A DNA stretch of 64,000 nt from an uncultured Vibrio sp. Lineage in GTDB: Bacteria; Pseudomonadota; Gammaproteobacteria; Enterobacterales; Vibrionaceae. The position numbers and the translations under genes were made by a program. A model generated the notes under the pieces. That model was not told the origin of the DNA, did no database searches, and saw nothing but the letters and a program-made list of their open reading frames with translations. This document shows positions 38,342-45,444 of the stretch, in pieces (position 1 is the first letter of the stretch; each line of letters opens with the position of its first letter). The DNA is taken from the NCBI RefSeq assembly GCF_963675395.1, contig NZ_OY776223.1:1054001-1118000 (forward strand). The letters run 5' to 3'.

Positions 38342-39433
38342 ATGGGTTTTAAATGTGGCATCGTTGGTCTACCTAACGTTGGTAAATCAACTCTGTTTAA
38401 CGCACTCACTAAAGCAGGCATCGAAGCAGCAAACTTCCCTTTCTGTACCATTGAACCAAACACTGGTGTAGTTCCTGTGCCAGATCTACGTCTAGATGCA
38501 CTAGCAAAGATCGTTAACCCACAGAAAGTGCTGCCTACTACAATGGAATTCGTCGACATCGCAGGTCTGGTTGCGGGCGCATCACGTGGTGAAGGTCTAG
38601 GTAACAAATTCCTGGCAAACATCCGTGAAACTGACGCGATCGGTCACGTTGTACGCTGTTTCGAAAACGACAACATCGTACACGTAGCGGGTAAAGTCTC
38701 TCCAATCGAAGATATTGAAGTGATCAACCTTGAGCTTGCAATGGCTGACCTTGATTCTTGTGAACGCGCTATCCAGCGTAACGCGAAGAAAGCAAAGGGT
38801 GGTGACAAAGACGCTAAATTCGAGCTAACTGTGCTTGAAAAGCTACTGCCTGTGCTCACAGAAGGTGGTTCAGCGCGTACCGTTGAGCTTGCTAAAGAAG
38901 AGCTGGCAGCAATTGGTTACCTAAACTTCCTGACGCTAAAGCCAACCATGTACATCGCTAACGTGAACGAAGATGGTTTTGAAGACAACGCATACCTAGA
39001 TGCGGTACGTGAATTTGCAGCAAAAGAAAACAACGTTGTTGTTCCTGTATGTGCGGCTATCGAGTCAGAAATGGCCGAGCTAGAAGATGACGAGCGCGAA
39101 GAGTTCCTGGCAGACCTAGGCATCGAAGAACCAGGTCTGAACCGCGTGATTCGCGCAGGTTACGAACTGCTAAACCTACAAACTTACTTTACCGCAGGCG
39201 TAAAAGAAGTTCGTGCATGGACAATCCCTGTCGGTGCAACCGCGCCAAAAGCAGCAGCGAAGATCCACACTGACTTTGAAAAAGGCTTTATCCGTGCGGA
39301 AGTTGTTGGTTACGACGATTTCATCGAGTTCAACGGTGAAAGTGGTGCTAAAGACGCAGGTAAATGGCGCCTAGAAGGTAAAGAATACATCGTAAAAGAT
39401 GGTGATGTTATTCACTTCCGCTTCAACGTTTAA
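38342..39433 (+). CDS. ychF: Ribosome-binding ATPase YchF
   Basis: 363 aa from the ATG at 38342. The longer frame upstream overlaps pth and is not used. YchF (OLA1 family) is an Obg-like protein that prefers ATP. The P loop is [20 protein letters not shown], switch [18 protein letters not shown], and the C-terminal TGS domain ends [14 protein letters not shown]. Codon use is strongly optimised, as for an abundant protein. A terminator and then the tRNA operon promoter follow. Confidence 0.97.
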   Translation: MGFKCGIVGLPNVGKSTLFNALTKAGIEAANFPFCTIEPNTGVVPVPDLRLDALAKIVNPQKVLPTTMEFVDIAGLVAGASRGEGLGNKFLANIRETDAIGHVVRCFENDNIVHVAGKVSPIEDIEVINLELAMADLDSCERAIQRNAKKAKGGDKDAKFELTVLEKLLPVLTEGGSARTVELAKEELAAIGYLNFLTLKPTMYIANVNEDGFEDNAYLDAVREFAAKENNVVVPVCAAIESEMAELEDDEREEFLADLGIEEPGLNRVIRAGYELLNLQTYFTAGVKEVRAWTIPVGATAPKAAAKIHTDFEKGFIRAEVVGYDDFIEFNGESGAKDAGKWRLEGKEYIVKDGDVIHFRFNV

Positions 39434-39468
39434 TTAAATGAATGAATTTTAAACACTTCATTTACATA

Positions 39469-39498
39469 AAAAGCCAGCATGATTGCTGGCTTTTTTTA
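39469..39498 (+). terminator. Terminator after ychF
   Basis: AAAGCCAGCA and TGCTGGCTTT around a TGAT loop, followed by a T run. Confidence 0.9.
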
Positions 39499-39632
39499 TC
39501 CCTTCTGCAAAACACCAGAAGTTAACTACTTAGCTGCAAGCGATTTTTTTTCCAGTTTTAGATCATAAACACGCCTCTTTGTTTAAAAAGGAAGCGAACG
39601 AGGTTTTTTCCGAGATTTATTTAAAAAAACTG

Positions 39633-39661
39633 TTGACGGATCTTACTCAACTTCGCATAAT
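39633..39661 (+). promoter_or_regulatory. Promoter of the 21-gene tRNA operon
   Basis: TTGACG, 17 bases, CATAAT, followed by the GC-rich stretch GCGCGCCG where the start site falls. A GC-rich discriminator is typical of stringently controlled stable-RNA promoters. No other comparable promoter was seen inside the array. Confidence 0.85.
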
Positions 39662-39717
39662 GCGCGCCGTTCCCGACAACAAGGCAACGAAGTGTTGAGA
39701 ACGAAAAATATGGTTTT

Positions 39718-39794
39718 GGCTACGTAGCTCAGCTGGTTAGAGCACATCACTCATAATGATGGGGTCACAGGTTCGAATCCCGTCGTAGCCACCA
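39718..39794 (+). tRNA. tRNA-Met (CAT), copy 1
   Basis: 77 nt with CCA. The acceptor GGCTACG/CGTAGCC is perfect and the anticodon loop is CTCATAA. The elongator type is inferred from the paired first base and the lack of three GC pairs in the anticodon stem. The four copies in the array are identical. Confidence 0.95.
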
Positions 39795-39832
39795 TTCCTA
39801 AATACTCTTTGAAAGAGTGATTAGGAATAGAT

Positions 39833-39917
39833 GCGGAAGTGGCGGAATTGGTAGACGCACCAGATTTAGGTTCTGGCGCCGCAAGGTGTGAGAGTTCAAG
39901 TCTCTCCTTCCGCACCA
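39833..39917 (+). tRNA. tRNA-Leu (TAG), copy 1
   Basis: 85 nt class II tRNA with a long variable arm and encoded CCA. Acceptor GCGGAAG/CTTCCGC, anticodon loop TTTAGGT. The spacer before it folds as a nested hairpin (ATTCCTAA/TTAGGAAT outside, ACTCTTT/AAAGAGT inside). Confidence 0.96.
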
Positions 39918-39948
39918 TATTTTAAGTAGTTTTAAGACTACTGCCTGC

Positions 39949-40023
39949 AGGTCTATCGCCAAGCGGTAAGGCAGCGGCTTTTGATGCCGCCATTCCCTGG
40001 TTCGAATCCAGGTAGACCTGCCA
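39949..40023 (+). tRNA. tRNA-Gln (TTG), copy 1
   Basis: 75 nt. Acceptor AGGTCTA/TAGACCT, anticodon loop TTTTGAT. It belongs to the T-A subtype at acceptor pair 4, shared only with copy 2. Confidence 0.95.
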
Positions 40024-40101
40024 CTATTCAAAGTGGAGATTCCTTGATAAAGGGGTTGTCACTTAGAGCGCGAAGGTTTATATTGTCTCGCTCAAAAAGA
40101 T

Positions 40102-40178
40102 GGCTACGTAGCTCAGCTGGTTAGAGCACATCACTCATAATGATGGGGTCACAGGTTCGAATCCCGTCGTAGCCACCA
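40102..40178 (+). tRNA. tRNA-Met (CAT), copy 2
   Basis: 77 nt, identical to copy 1. The following spacer carries a TTCTTTC/GAAAGAA hairpin. Confidence 0.95.
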
Positions 40179-40220
40179 TTCTTTCTTTTTGAAAGAACTA
40201 TCTTTGTGATAAAGAAAAAC

Positions 40221-40252
40221 AACTGTTAGTTTTTACCAATTAACTGATGGTT
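40221..40252 (+). repeat. TTTACCAATT-loop spacer hairpin, copy 1
   Basis: 32 nt: stem AACTGTTAGTT/AACTGATGGTT (11 pairs, three of them G-T) around the loop TTTACCAATT. It ends 15 nt before tRNA-Leu copy 2. The stem sequence is unlike that of copies 2, 3, 5 and 6 while the loop is the same. Confidence 0.7.
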
Positions 40253-40267
40253 TATAGAGTTCAAGAC

Positions 40268-40352
40268 GCGGAAGTGGCGGAATTGGTAGACGCACCAGAT
40301 TTAGGTTCTGGCGCCGCAAGGTGTGAGAGTTCAAGTCTCTCCTTCCGCACCA
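40268..40352 (+). tRNA. tRNA-Leu (TAG), copy 2
   Basis: 85 nt, identical to copy 1. Confidence 0.96.
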
Positions 40353-40381
40353 TCTTGGTTTAACTCTATTGAAGAATATAT

Positions 40382-40466
40382 GCGGAAATGGCGGAATTGG
40401 TAGACGCACCAGATTTAGGTTCTGGCGCCGCAAGGTGTGAGAGTTCAAGTCTCTCTTTCCGCACCA
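40382..40466 (+). tRNA. tRNA-Leu (TAG), copy 3, acceptor variant
   Basis: 85 nt. The acceptor is GCGGAAA/TTTCCGC: the seventh pair has changed from G-C to A-T on both strands, keeping it paired. All other bases match copy 1. Confidence 0.95.
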
Positions 40467-40497
40467 TATTTTAAGTAGTTGTAAGACTACTGCCTGC

Positions 40498-40572
40498 AGG
40501 TCTATCGCCAAGCGGTAAGGCAGCGGCTTTTGATGCCGCCATTCCCTGGTTCGAATCCAGGTAGACCTGCCA
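40498..40572 (+). tRNA. tRNA-Gln (TTG), copy 2
   Basis: 75 nt, acceptor AGGTCTA/TAGACCT as in copy 1. The spacer before it has the AGTAGT-N6-ACTACT hairpin. Confidence 0.95.
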
Positions 40573-40605
40573 CTATTTTAATTATTGATTTTACTCAGTA
40601 ATTAT

Positions 40606-40690
40606 GCGGAAGTGGCGGAATTGGTAGACGCACCAGATTTAGGTTCTGGCGCCGTAAGGTGTGAGAGTTCAAGTCTCTCCTTCCGCACCA
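40606..40690 (+). tRNA. tRNA-Leu (TAG), copy 4
   Basis: 85 nt, with T instead of C in the variable arm (GCGCCGTAAGG). The spacer before it forms a 10-pair hairpin TAATTATTGA/TCAGTAATTA. Confidence 0.95.
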
Positions 40691-40721
40691 TATTTTAAGT
40701 AGTTACAAGACTACTAGCTGT

Positions 40722-40796
40722 AGGGCTATCGCCAAGCGGTAAGGCAGCGGCTTTTGATGCCGCCATTCCCTGGTTCGAATCCAGGTAGCCCTGCCA
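40722..40796 (+). tRNA. tRNA-Gln (TTG), copy 3
   Basis: 75 nt with the second acceptor subtype AGGGCTA/TAGCCCT (G-C at pair 4). Confidence 0.95.
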
Positions 40797-40824
40797 TTAT
40801 TTATTCCTTGAAATATAGGAAAAC

Positions 40825-40856
40825 GATATTGAGATTTTACCAATTATCTTGATATC
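40825..40856 (+). repeat. TTTACCAATT-loop spacer hairpin, copy 2
   Basis: 32 nt: stem GATATTGAGAT/ATCTTGATATC (11 pairs, two G-T) around TTTACCAATT, ending 13 nt before tRNA-Leu copy 5. Confidence 0.72.
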
Positions 40857-40869
40857 TATAGATTAAGTT

Positions 40870-40954
40870 GCGGAAGTGGCGGAATTGGTAGACGCACCAG
40901 ATTTAGGTTCTGGCGCCGCAAGGTGTGAGAGTTCAAGTCTCTCCTTCCGCACCA
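40870..40954 (+). tRNA. tRNA-Leu (TAG), copy 5
   Basis: 85 nt, identical to copy 1. Confidence 0.96.
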
Positions 40955-40995
40955 TTCTTTCTTTTAGAAAGACATAGTCTTAGGACTATACCTGT

Positions 40996-41070
40996 AGGGC
41001 TATCGCCAAGCGGTAAGGCAGCGGCTTTTGATGCCGCCATTCCCTGGTTCGAATCCAGGTAGCCCTGCCA
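40996..41070 (+). tRNA. tRNA-Gln (TTG), copy 4
   Basis: 75 nt, subtype AGGGCTA/TAGCCCT. The spacer before it has hairpins TCTTTC/GAAAGA and ATAGTC/GACTAT. Confidence 0.95.
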
Positions 41071-41078
41071 TACAAAAT

Positions 41079-41110
41079 GATATTGAGATTTTACCAATTA
41101 TCTTGATATC
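41079..41110 (+). repeat. TTTACCAATT-loop spacer hairpin, copy 3
   Basis: 32 nt, same sequence as copy 2, ending 13 nt before tRNA-Leu copy 6. Confidence 0.72.
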
Positions 41111-41123
41111 TAAAAATCAAGAT

Positions 41124-41208
41124 GCGGAAGTGGCGGAATTGGTAGACGCACCAGATTTAGGTTCTGGCGCCGCAAGGTGTGAGAGTTCAAGTCTCTCCTT
41201 CCGCACCA
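41124..41208 (+). tRNA. tRNA-Leu (TAG), copy 6
   Basis: 85 nt, identical to copy 1. Confidence 0.96.
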
Positions 41209-41231
41209 TTCTTGATTAAATAATTTGAGTT

Positions 41232-41308
41232 GGCTACGTAGCTCAGCTGGTTAGAGCACATCACTCATAATGATGGGGTCACAGGTTCGAATCCCGTCGT
41301 AGCCACCA
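41232..41308 (+). tRNA. tRNA-Met (CAT), copy 3
   Basis: 77 nt, identical to copy 1. Confidence 0.95.
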
Positions 41309-41316
41309 TTTACAAC

Positions 41317-41348
41317 GTTATTTAGGTTTTACCAATTACCTTTATAAC
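41317..41348 (+). repeat. TTTACCAATT-loop spacer hairpin, copy 4
   Basis: 32 nt: a third stem type, GTTATTTAGGT/ACCTTTATAAC, with nine of 11 positions paired and two T-T mismatches, around the same loop. It ends 13 nt before tRNA-Leu copy 7. Confidence 0.68.
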
Positions 41349-41361
41349 TAAAGAATAAGTT

Positions 41362-41446
41362 GCGGAAGTGGCGGAATTGGTAGACGCACCAGATTTAGGT
41401 TCTGGCGCCGCAAGGTGTGAGAGTTCAAGTCTCTCCTTCCGCACCA
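41362..41446 (+). tRNA. tRNA-Leu (TAG), copy 7
   Basis: 85 nt, identical to copy 1. Confidence 0.96.
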
Positions 41447-41483
41447 TTTATTCATAATAAGTAGTTTTTGACTATTTATTTGT

Positions 41484-41558
41484 AGGGCTATCGCCAAGCG
41501 GTAAGGCAGCGGCTTTTGATGCCGCCATTCCCTGGTTCGAATCCAGGTAGCCCTGCCA
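41484..41558 (+). tRNA. tRNA-Gln (TTG), copy 5
   Basis: 75 nt, subtype AGGGCTA/TAGCCCT. The spacer before it forms AATAAGTAGT/ACTATTTATT (ten pairs, one G-T). Confidence 0.95.
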
Positions 41559-41566
41559 TACACAAC

Positions 41567-41598
41567 GATATTGAGATTTTACCAATTATCTGAATATC
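41567..41598 (+). repeat. TTTACCAATT-loop spacer hairpin, copy 5
   Basis: 32 nt: stem GATATTGAGAT/ATCTGAATATC, ten of 11 positions paired, same loop, ending 13 nt before tRNA-Leu copy 8. Confidence 0.7.
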
Positions 41599-41611
41599 TA
41601 AAGATCAAGAT

Positions 41612-41696
41612 GCGGAAGTGGCGGAATTGGTAGACGCACCAGATTTAGGTTCTGGCGCCGTAAGGTGTGAGAGTTCAAGTCTCTCCTTCCGCACCA
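41612..41696 (+). tRNA. tRNA-Leu (TAG), copy 8
   Basis: 85 nt, with the variable-arm T as in copy 4. Confidence 0.96.
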
Positions 41697-41720
41697 TTCT
41701 TTATTTAAACAATTTGAGAT

Positions 41721-41797
41721 GGCTACGTAGCTCAGCTGGTTAGAGCACATCACTCATAATGATGGGGTCACAGGTTCGAATCCCGTCGTAGCCACCA
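41721..41797 (+). tRNA. tRNA-Met (CAT), copy 4
   Basis: 77 nt, identical to copy 1. Confidence 0.95.
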
Positions 41798-41843
41798 TTG
41801 ATTAGATTGCTAGCTTGAGCTAACAGTCATGTAGATTTAAGAT

Positions 41844-41928
41844 GCGGAAGTGGCGGAATTGGTAGACGCACCAGATTTAGGTTCTGGCGCCGCAAGGTGT
41901 GAGAGTTCAAGTCTCTCCTTCCGCACCA
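41844..41928 (+). tRNA. tRNA-Leu (TAG), copy 9
   Basis: 85 nt, identical to copy 1. Confidence 0.96.
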
Positions 41929-41957
41929 TCTTAAACTCATCTACAATATCAAAATAT

Positions 41958-42042
41958 GCGGAAGTGGCGGAATTGGTAGACGCACCAGATTTAGGTTCTG
42001 GCGCCGTAAGGTGTGAGAGTTCAAGTCTCTCCTTCCGCACCA
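41958..42042 (+). tRNA. tRNA-Leu (TAG), copy 10
   Basis: 85 nt, variable-arm T as in copies 4 and 8. It directly follows copy 9 with a 29-nt spacer. Confidence 0.96.
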
Positions 42043-42084
42043 TTCTTTCCTTAGAGAAAGATCATAGTCTTAGACTATACTTGT

Positions 42085-42159
42085 AGGGCTATCGCCAAGC
42101 GGTAAGGCAGCGGCTTTTGATGCCGCCATTCCCTGGTTCGAATCCAGGTAGCCCTGCCA
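42085..42159 (+). tRNA. tRNA-Gln (TTG), copy 6
   Basis: 75 nt, subtype AGGGCTA/TAGCCCT. The spacer before it has hairpins TCTTTC/GAAAGA and ATAGTCT/AGACTAT. Confidence 0.95.
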
Positions 42160-42186
42160 ATATTTTGCCTTGAAATACAGGAAAAC

Positions 42187-42218
42187 GATATTGAGATTTT
42201 ACCAATTATCTTGATATC
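42187..42218 (+). repeat. TTTACCAATT-loop spacer hairpin, copy 6
   Basis: 32 nt, same sequence as copies 2 and 3, ending 13 nt before tRNA-Leu copy 11. Confidence 0.72.
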
Positions 42219-42231
42219 TACAGATTAAGTT

Positions 42232-42316
42232 GCGGAAGTGGCGGAATTGGTAGACGCACCAGATTTAGGTTCTGGCGCCGCAAGGTGTGAGAGTTCAAGT
42301 CTCTCCTTCCGCACCA
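42232..42316 (+). tRNA. tRNA-Leu (TAG), copy 11
   Basis: 85 nt, identical to copy 1. It is the last gene of the array, directly before the terminator. Confidence 0.96.
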
Positions 42317-42322
42317 TCATTG

Positions 42323-42356
42323 AAAAACCCAGCATTGATTTGCTGGGTTTTTTCTT
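42323..42356 (+). terminator. Terminator of the tRNA operon
   Basis: AAAACCCAGCA and TGCTGGGTTTT around a six-base loop, followed by a T-rich tail. It starts seven bases after the last CCA. Confidence 0.9.
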
Positions 42357-42397
42357 TTTCTGATTCTGGACTCGGTGGATCTCTGATTTATCGAATT

Positions 42398-42428
42398 AAA
42401 AAAGCGAGCACTTGGCTCGCTTTTTTTC
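42398..42428 (-). terminator. Terminator after ubiF
   Basis: AAGCGAG and CTCGCTT stem flanked by A and T runs, 20 bp after the ubiF stop. Confidence 0.85.
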
Positions 42429-42448
42429 TATCTATTATTTGCTTGCGC

Positions 42449-43612
42449 TTACATCCCTAACGCATATTTCAACACTTGTGCTTTAATCGGCCCTGAATGT
42501 TCAGCCAACTTTAATGCGGCATTGCGTGCAAATTTTAATGGGCCAAGATCGTTACTAAAGCCTTTGTAGAAGAAGTCCATACCCGTTTGCATTAATAGAT
42601 TATCCGGACGACGTACTCGTTCATACTTCGCCAACAACGGCTCAGTTAGTTGTTCTTGGCCTTGTGTAACCGAAAGCAACACATCAACATCTTTAAAGCC
42701 TAAGTTCACACCCTGCCCAGCTAATGGATTGATGGTATGCGCCGAATCTCCAACGAGTACGCAGCCTCTATTCGAATATGACTGAGCATGACGACGAGTC
42801 AAAGGGAACGAACCAAACTGCAGAACCTCTATATCACCTAACTCTTTCGGGAAATGATTCAAAATCTCGGTTCTCAATTGAGGTTTGGTCATCGTACATA
42901 GCTGTTTGATACGTCTCGGCGAGTCGTACCATACCAATGAGCCTTGGCCCTCTTCTTTTAGCGAGCATAGCGGTAAGAATGAACGAGGGCCACTTGGGGT
43001 GAACTGTTGCCAGGTAATATCTTGTTGAGGCAACTCGGTCTTTACATTGATCAGCATGCAATGTTGACGGTAATCCCACGCGGTAATCCCGATTCCGGCA
43101 AGCTGACGTACTTTTGAGTTTGCACCATCGGCACCAATCACCCATTGGGCCTTAAATTGCTTACCACTCTCTAGCGTCACACGATTAACATCACCAAATT
43201 CGATCGTTTTTAGGCGTTCAGGATACTCTACAGTGAGGTTGTCATGGTTATCGAAGGCTTGCCATAAACCTAACTGAATCAAGCGGTTTTCAACAATATA
43301 ACCAAGTTGCTCTAGAGACAGTTCATCGGCATGGAATCGAGTACGGCACTCTGGGTGCTCCCACGTTTCCAAACGACGGTAAGGACAGACACGCATAGCC
43401 TGAATCGATGCCCACGCACCCAGTGATTCGAGTAACTTAACGGATTGGTGTGAGATCGCGGAGACGCGAATATCCATCGCTTGTGACGCATCAAATGCCT
43501 TTGGCTCTGTACCTTCGACGACAACAACACTTCTGCCCTGCTGTGCAAATCCTATCGCGATTGCCGCTCCGACCATGCCCCCACCAATTACGGCGATGTC
43601 ATATCTGTTCAT
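42449..43612 (-). CDS. ubiF: UbiF-type ubiquinone hydroxylase
   Basis: 387 aa from the ATG at 43612 (MNRYDIAVIGGGMVGAAIAI); the upstream frame adds 20 residues with no family support. It is a class A FAD monooxygenase of the UbiH/UbiF/UbiI group. The dinucleotide motif GGGMVG at the N-terminus, the WVIGADGANSKVRQLAGI motif and GDSAHTINPLAGQGVNLGFK are present. UbiF hydroxylates the C6 position of the demethoxyubiquinol ring. Its place opposite miaB matches E. coli ubiF, which supports UbiF over the paralogues. Confidence 0.88.
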   Translation of the reverse strand: MNRYDIAVIGGGMVGAAIAIGFAQQGRSVVVVEGTEPKAFDASQAMDIRVSAISHQSVKLLESLGAWASIQAMRVCPYRRLETWEHPECRTRFHADELSLEQLGYIVENRLIQLGLWQAFDNHDNLTVEYPERLKTIEFGDVNRVTLESGKQFKAQWVIGADGANSKVRQLAGIGITAWDYRQHCMLINVKTELPQQDITWQQFTPSGPRSFLPLCSLKEEGQGSLVWYDSPRRIKQLCTMTKPQLRTEILNHFPKELGDIEVLQFGSFPLTRRHAQSYSNRGCVLVGDSAHTINPLAGQGVNLGFKDVDVLLSVTQGQEQLTEPLLAKYERVRRPDNLLMQTGMDFFYKGFSNDLGPLKFARNAALKLAEHSGPIKAQVLKYALGM

Positions 43613-43947
43613 TTTTTGTTCTTCATTGTCTTGATTAAATAGCCTTTTTAATTGTACGTTCCCCTCATGCATTTACAAAACGGTTTATTTTTCCTCGTCG
43701 TAAAGATGCATGCTCTGCGTAAAATTACATGTTTGTAAACTGAGTGTTTCTACCTGATTAGCCAGATGAAAAACCTTGTTCGATATAAGGCAAAAGCCTA
43801 GATTTCATCGGGCTTTGCAGAGAATTAGCCAGATCACTAGTCAGGTGCTTTTTAAAGCAGTACAATACGCCGCTTACCGCCGAGATGGCGGCTATAATTT
43901 GAGCAATAGCTCTCCGATTTAAGTACAACTGAACGAGCGAAAGTGAG
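43613..43947. other. 335-bp divergent region between ubiF and miaB
   Basis: No gene is seen. A strong -10 (TATAAT) toward miaB lies at about 43892-43897, directly after the small inverted repeat CCGCCGAGATGGCGG; no good -35 stands at 17 bp. An AAAGCC/GGCTTT inverted repeat is near 43790-43816. Confidence 0.45.
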
Positions 43948-45372
43948 ATGAGTAAGAAACTGCTAATTAAAACCTGGGGCTGCCAGATGAACGAATACGA
44001 TTCATCAAAAATGGCCGACCTGCTTAATGCTGCAAACGGCTACGAGCTGACGGAAGAGCCAGAGGAAGCAGACGTACTTCTACTTAACACCTGTTCGATC
44101 CGTGAAAAAGCGCAAGAAAAAGTTTTCCACCAGCTGGGCCGTTGGAAAACACTAAAAGATAAAAAAGCTGGCGTAGTTATCGGCGTAGGTGGTTGTGTAG
44201 CAACGCAAGAAGGTGACCATATTCGTGAGCGAGCGCCATTCGTTGACGTCATTTTTGGCCCACAAACTCTGCACCGCCTGCCAGAGATGATCAAACAGTC
44301 TCAATCTGACGAAGCGCCAGTCATGGACATTTCTTTCCCAGAAATCGAGAAGTTTGACCGTCTACCTGAGCCACGCGCAGAAGGTGCAACAGCCTTCGTT
44401 TCAATTATGGAAGGCTGTTCTAAATACTGTACGTACTGCGTAGTGCCATACACTCGTGGTGAAGAAGTTAGCCGTCCAATGGATGACGTACTATTCGAAA
44501 TTGCTCAGTTAGCGGAACAAGGCGTACGTGAAGTTAACCTGCTAGGTCAAAACGTAAACGCATACCGCGGCCCAATGCACGATGGTGAGATTTGTTCGTT
44601 TGCTGAACTGCTTCGTCTGGTTGCATCTATCGATGGTATTGACCGTATTCGTTTCACCACCAGCCACCCGCTAGAGTTTACAGACGACATCATTGCTGTT
44701 TATGAAGATACGCCAGAGCTAGTAAGCTTCCTGCACTTGCCTGTACAAAGTGGTAGTGACCGTATCCTAACGATGATGAAGCGTCCACATACAGGCATCG
44801 AGTACAAGTCTATCATCCGTAAACTGCGTAAAGCGCGTCCTGATATTCAAATCAGTTCTGACTTTATCGTTGGTTTCCCTGGTGAAACAGACAAAGACTT
44901 CCAAGACACCATGAAGCTGATCAAAGACGTAGACTTTGACATGAGCTTCAGCTTTATCTTCTCTCCACGTCCCGGTACGCCAGCAGCGGATTACCCATGT
45001 GATGTATCTGAACAAGAGAAGAAAGAGCGTCTATACGAACTTCAGCAAACTATTAACGCACAAGCAATGCGTTACTCTCGCTTAATGCTTGGTACAGAGC
45101 AGCGTGTACTGGTTGAAGGCCCTTCTAAGAAAAACCTAATGGAACTGCGTGCTCGTACAGAAAACAACCGTGTAGTAAACTTTGAAGGTAGCGCCGACCT
45201 AATTGGTCAGTTCGTAGACGTGAAGATCGTAGACGTATTTGCAAACTCATTGCGTGGTGAGCTAGTACGTACTGAAAAAGACATGGACCTTCGTAGTGTG
45301 ATTTCACCAACGCAAATGATGGCGAAAACACGTCGCGAAGATGAGCTGGGTGTAGCTACTTTTACGCCTTAA
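43948..45372 (+). CDS. miaB: tRNA-2-methylthio-N6-dimethylallyladenosine synthase MiaB
   Basis: 474 aa. MiaB adds the methylthio group at A37 of tRNAs reading UNN codons. The N-terminal cluster cysteines are in [18 protein letters not shown] (Cys12), NTCSIREKA and VGGCVATQ. The radical-SAM motif CSKYCTYC is at about 157-164, and a TRAM domain lies at the C-terminus. It is the first gene of miaB-ybeZ-ybeY-corC-lnt. Note that the tRNA-Leu array upstream decodes CUN, which is not a MiaB target. Confidence 0.97.
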   Translation: MSKKLLIKTWGCQMNEYDSSKMADLLNAANGYELTEEPEEADVLLLNTCSIREKAQEKVFHQLGRWKTLKDKKAGVVIGVGGCVATQEGDHIRERAPFVDVIFGPQTLHRLPEMIKQSQSDEAPVMDISFPEIEKFDRLPEPRAEGATAFVSIMEGCSKYCTYCVVPYTRGEEVSRPMDDVLFEIAQLAEQGVREVNLLGQNVNAYRGPMHDGEICSFAELLRLVASIDGIDRIRFTTSHPLEFTDDIIAVYEDTPELVSFLHLPVQSGSDRILTMMKRPHTGIEYKSIIRKLRKARPDIQISSDFIVGFPGETDKDFQDTMKLIKDVDFDMSFSFIFSPRPGTPAADYPCDVSEQEKKERLYELQQTINAQAMRYSRLMLGTEQRVLVEGPSKKNLMELRARTENNRVVNFEGSADLIGQFVDVKIVDVFANSLRGELVRTEKDMDLRSVISPTQMMAKTRREDELGVATFTP

Positions 45373-45444
45373 GCTCGTATAAATAGCCATGGAGAGCCTG
45401 GTCGTTATCAGGCTCTCAGTAAATGGCAAAAATGAGAGGCAACA

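Noticed and set aside
39798..42086. Several frames with repeated RDLNSHTLRRQNLNLVRLP or LVDAPDLGSGAARCESSS type sequence
   Set aside because: They are translations of the tRNA-Leu genes on either strand, a common annotation artefact, not proteins.
40221..42218. CRISPR-like reading of the regularly spaced repeats between tRNAs
   Set aside because: The repeats are hairpins separated by tRNA genes; no unique spacers and no cas genes are present.
39434..42448. Integrative element in the tRNA-rich region
   Set aside because: No integrase, no direct attachment repeats other than the tRNA genes themselves, and flanking genes ychF and ubiF are intact.
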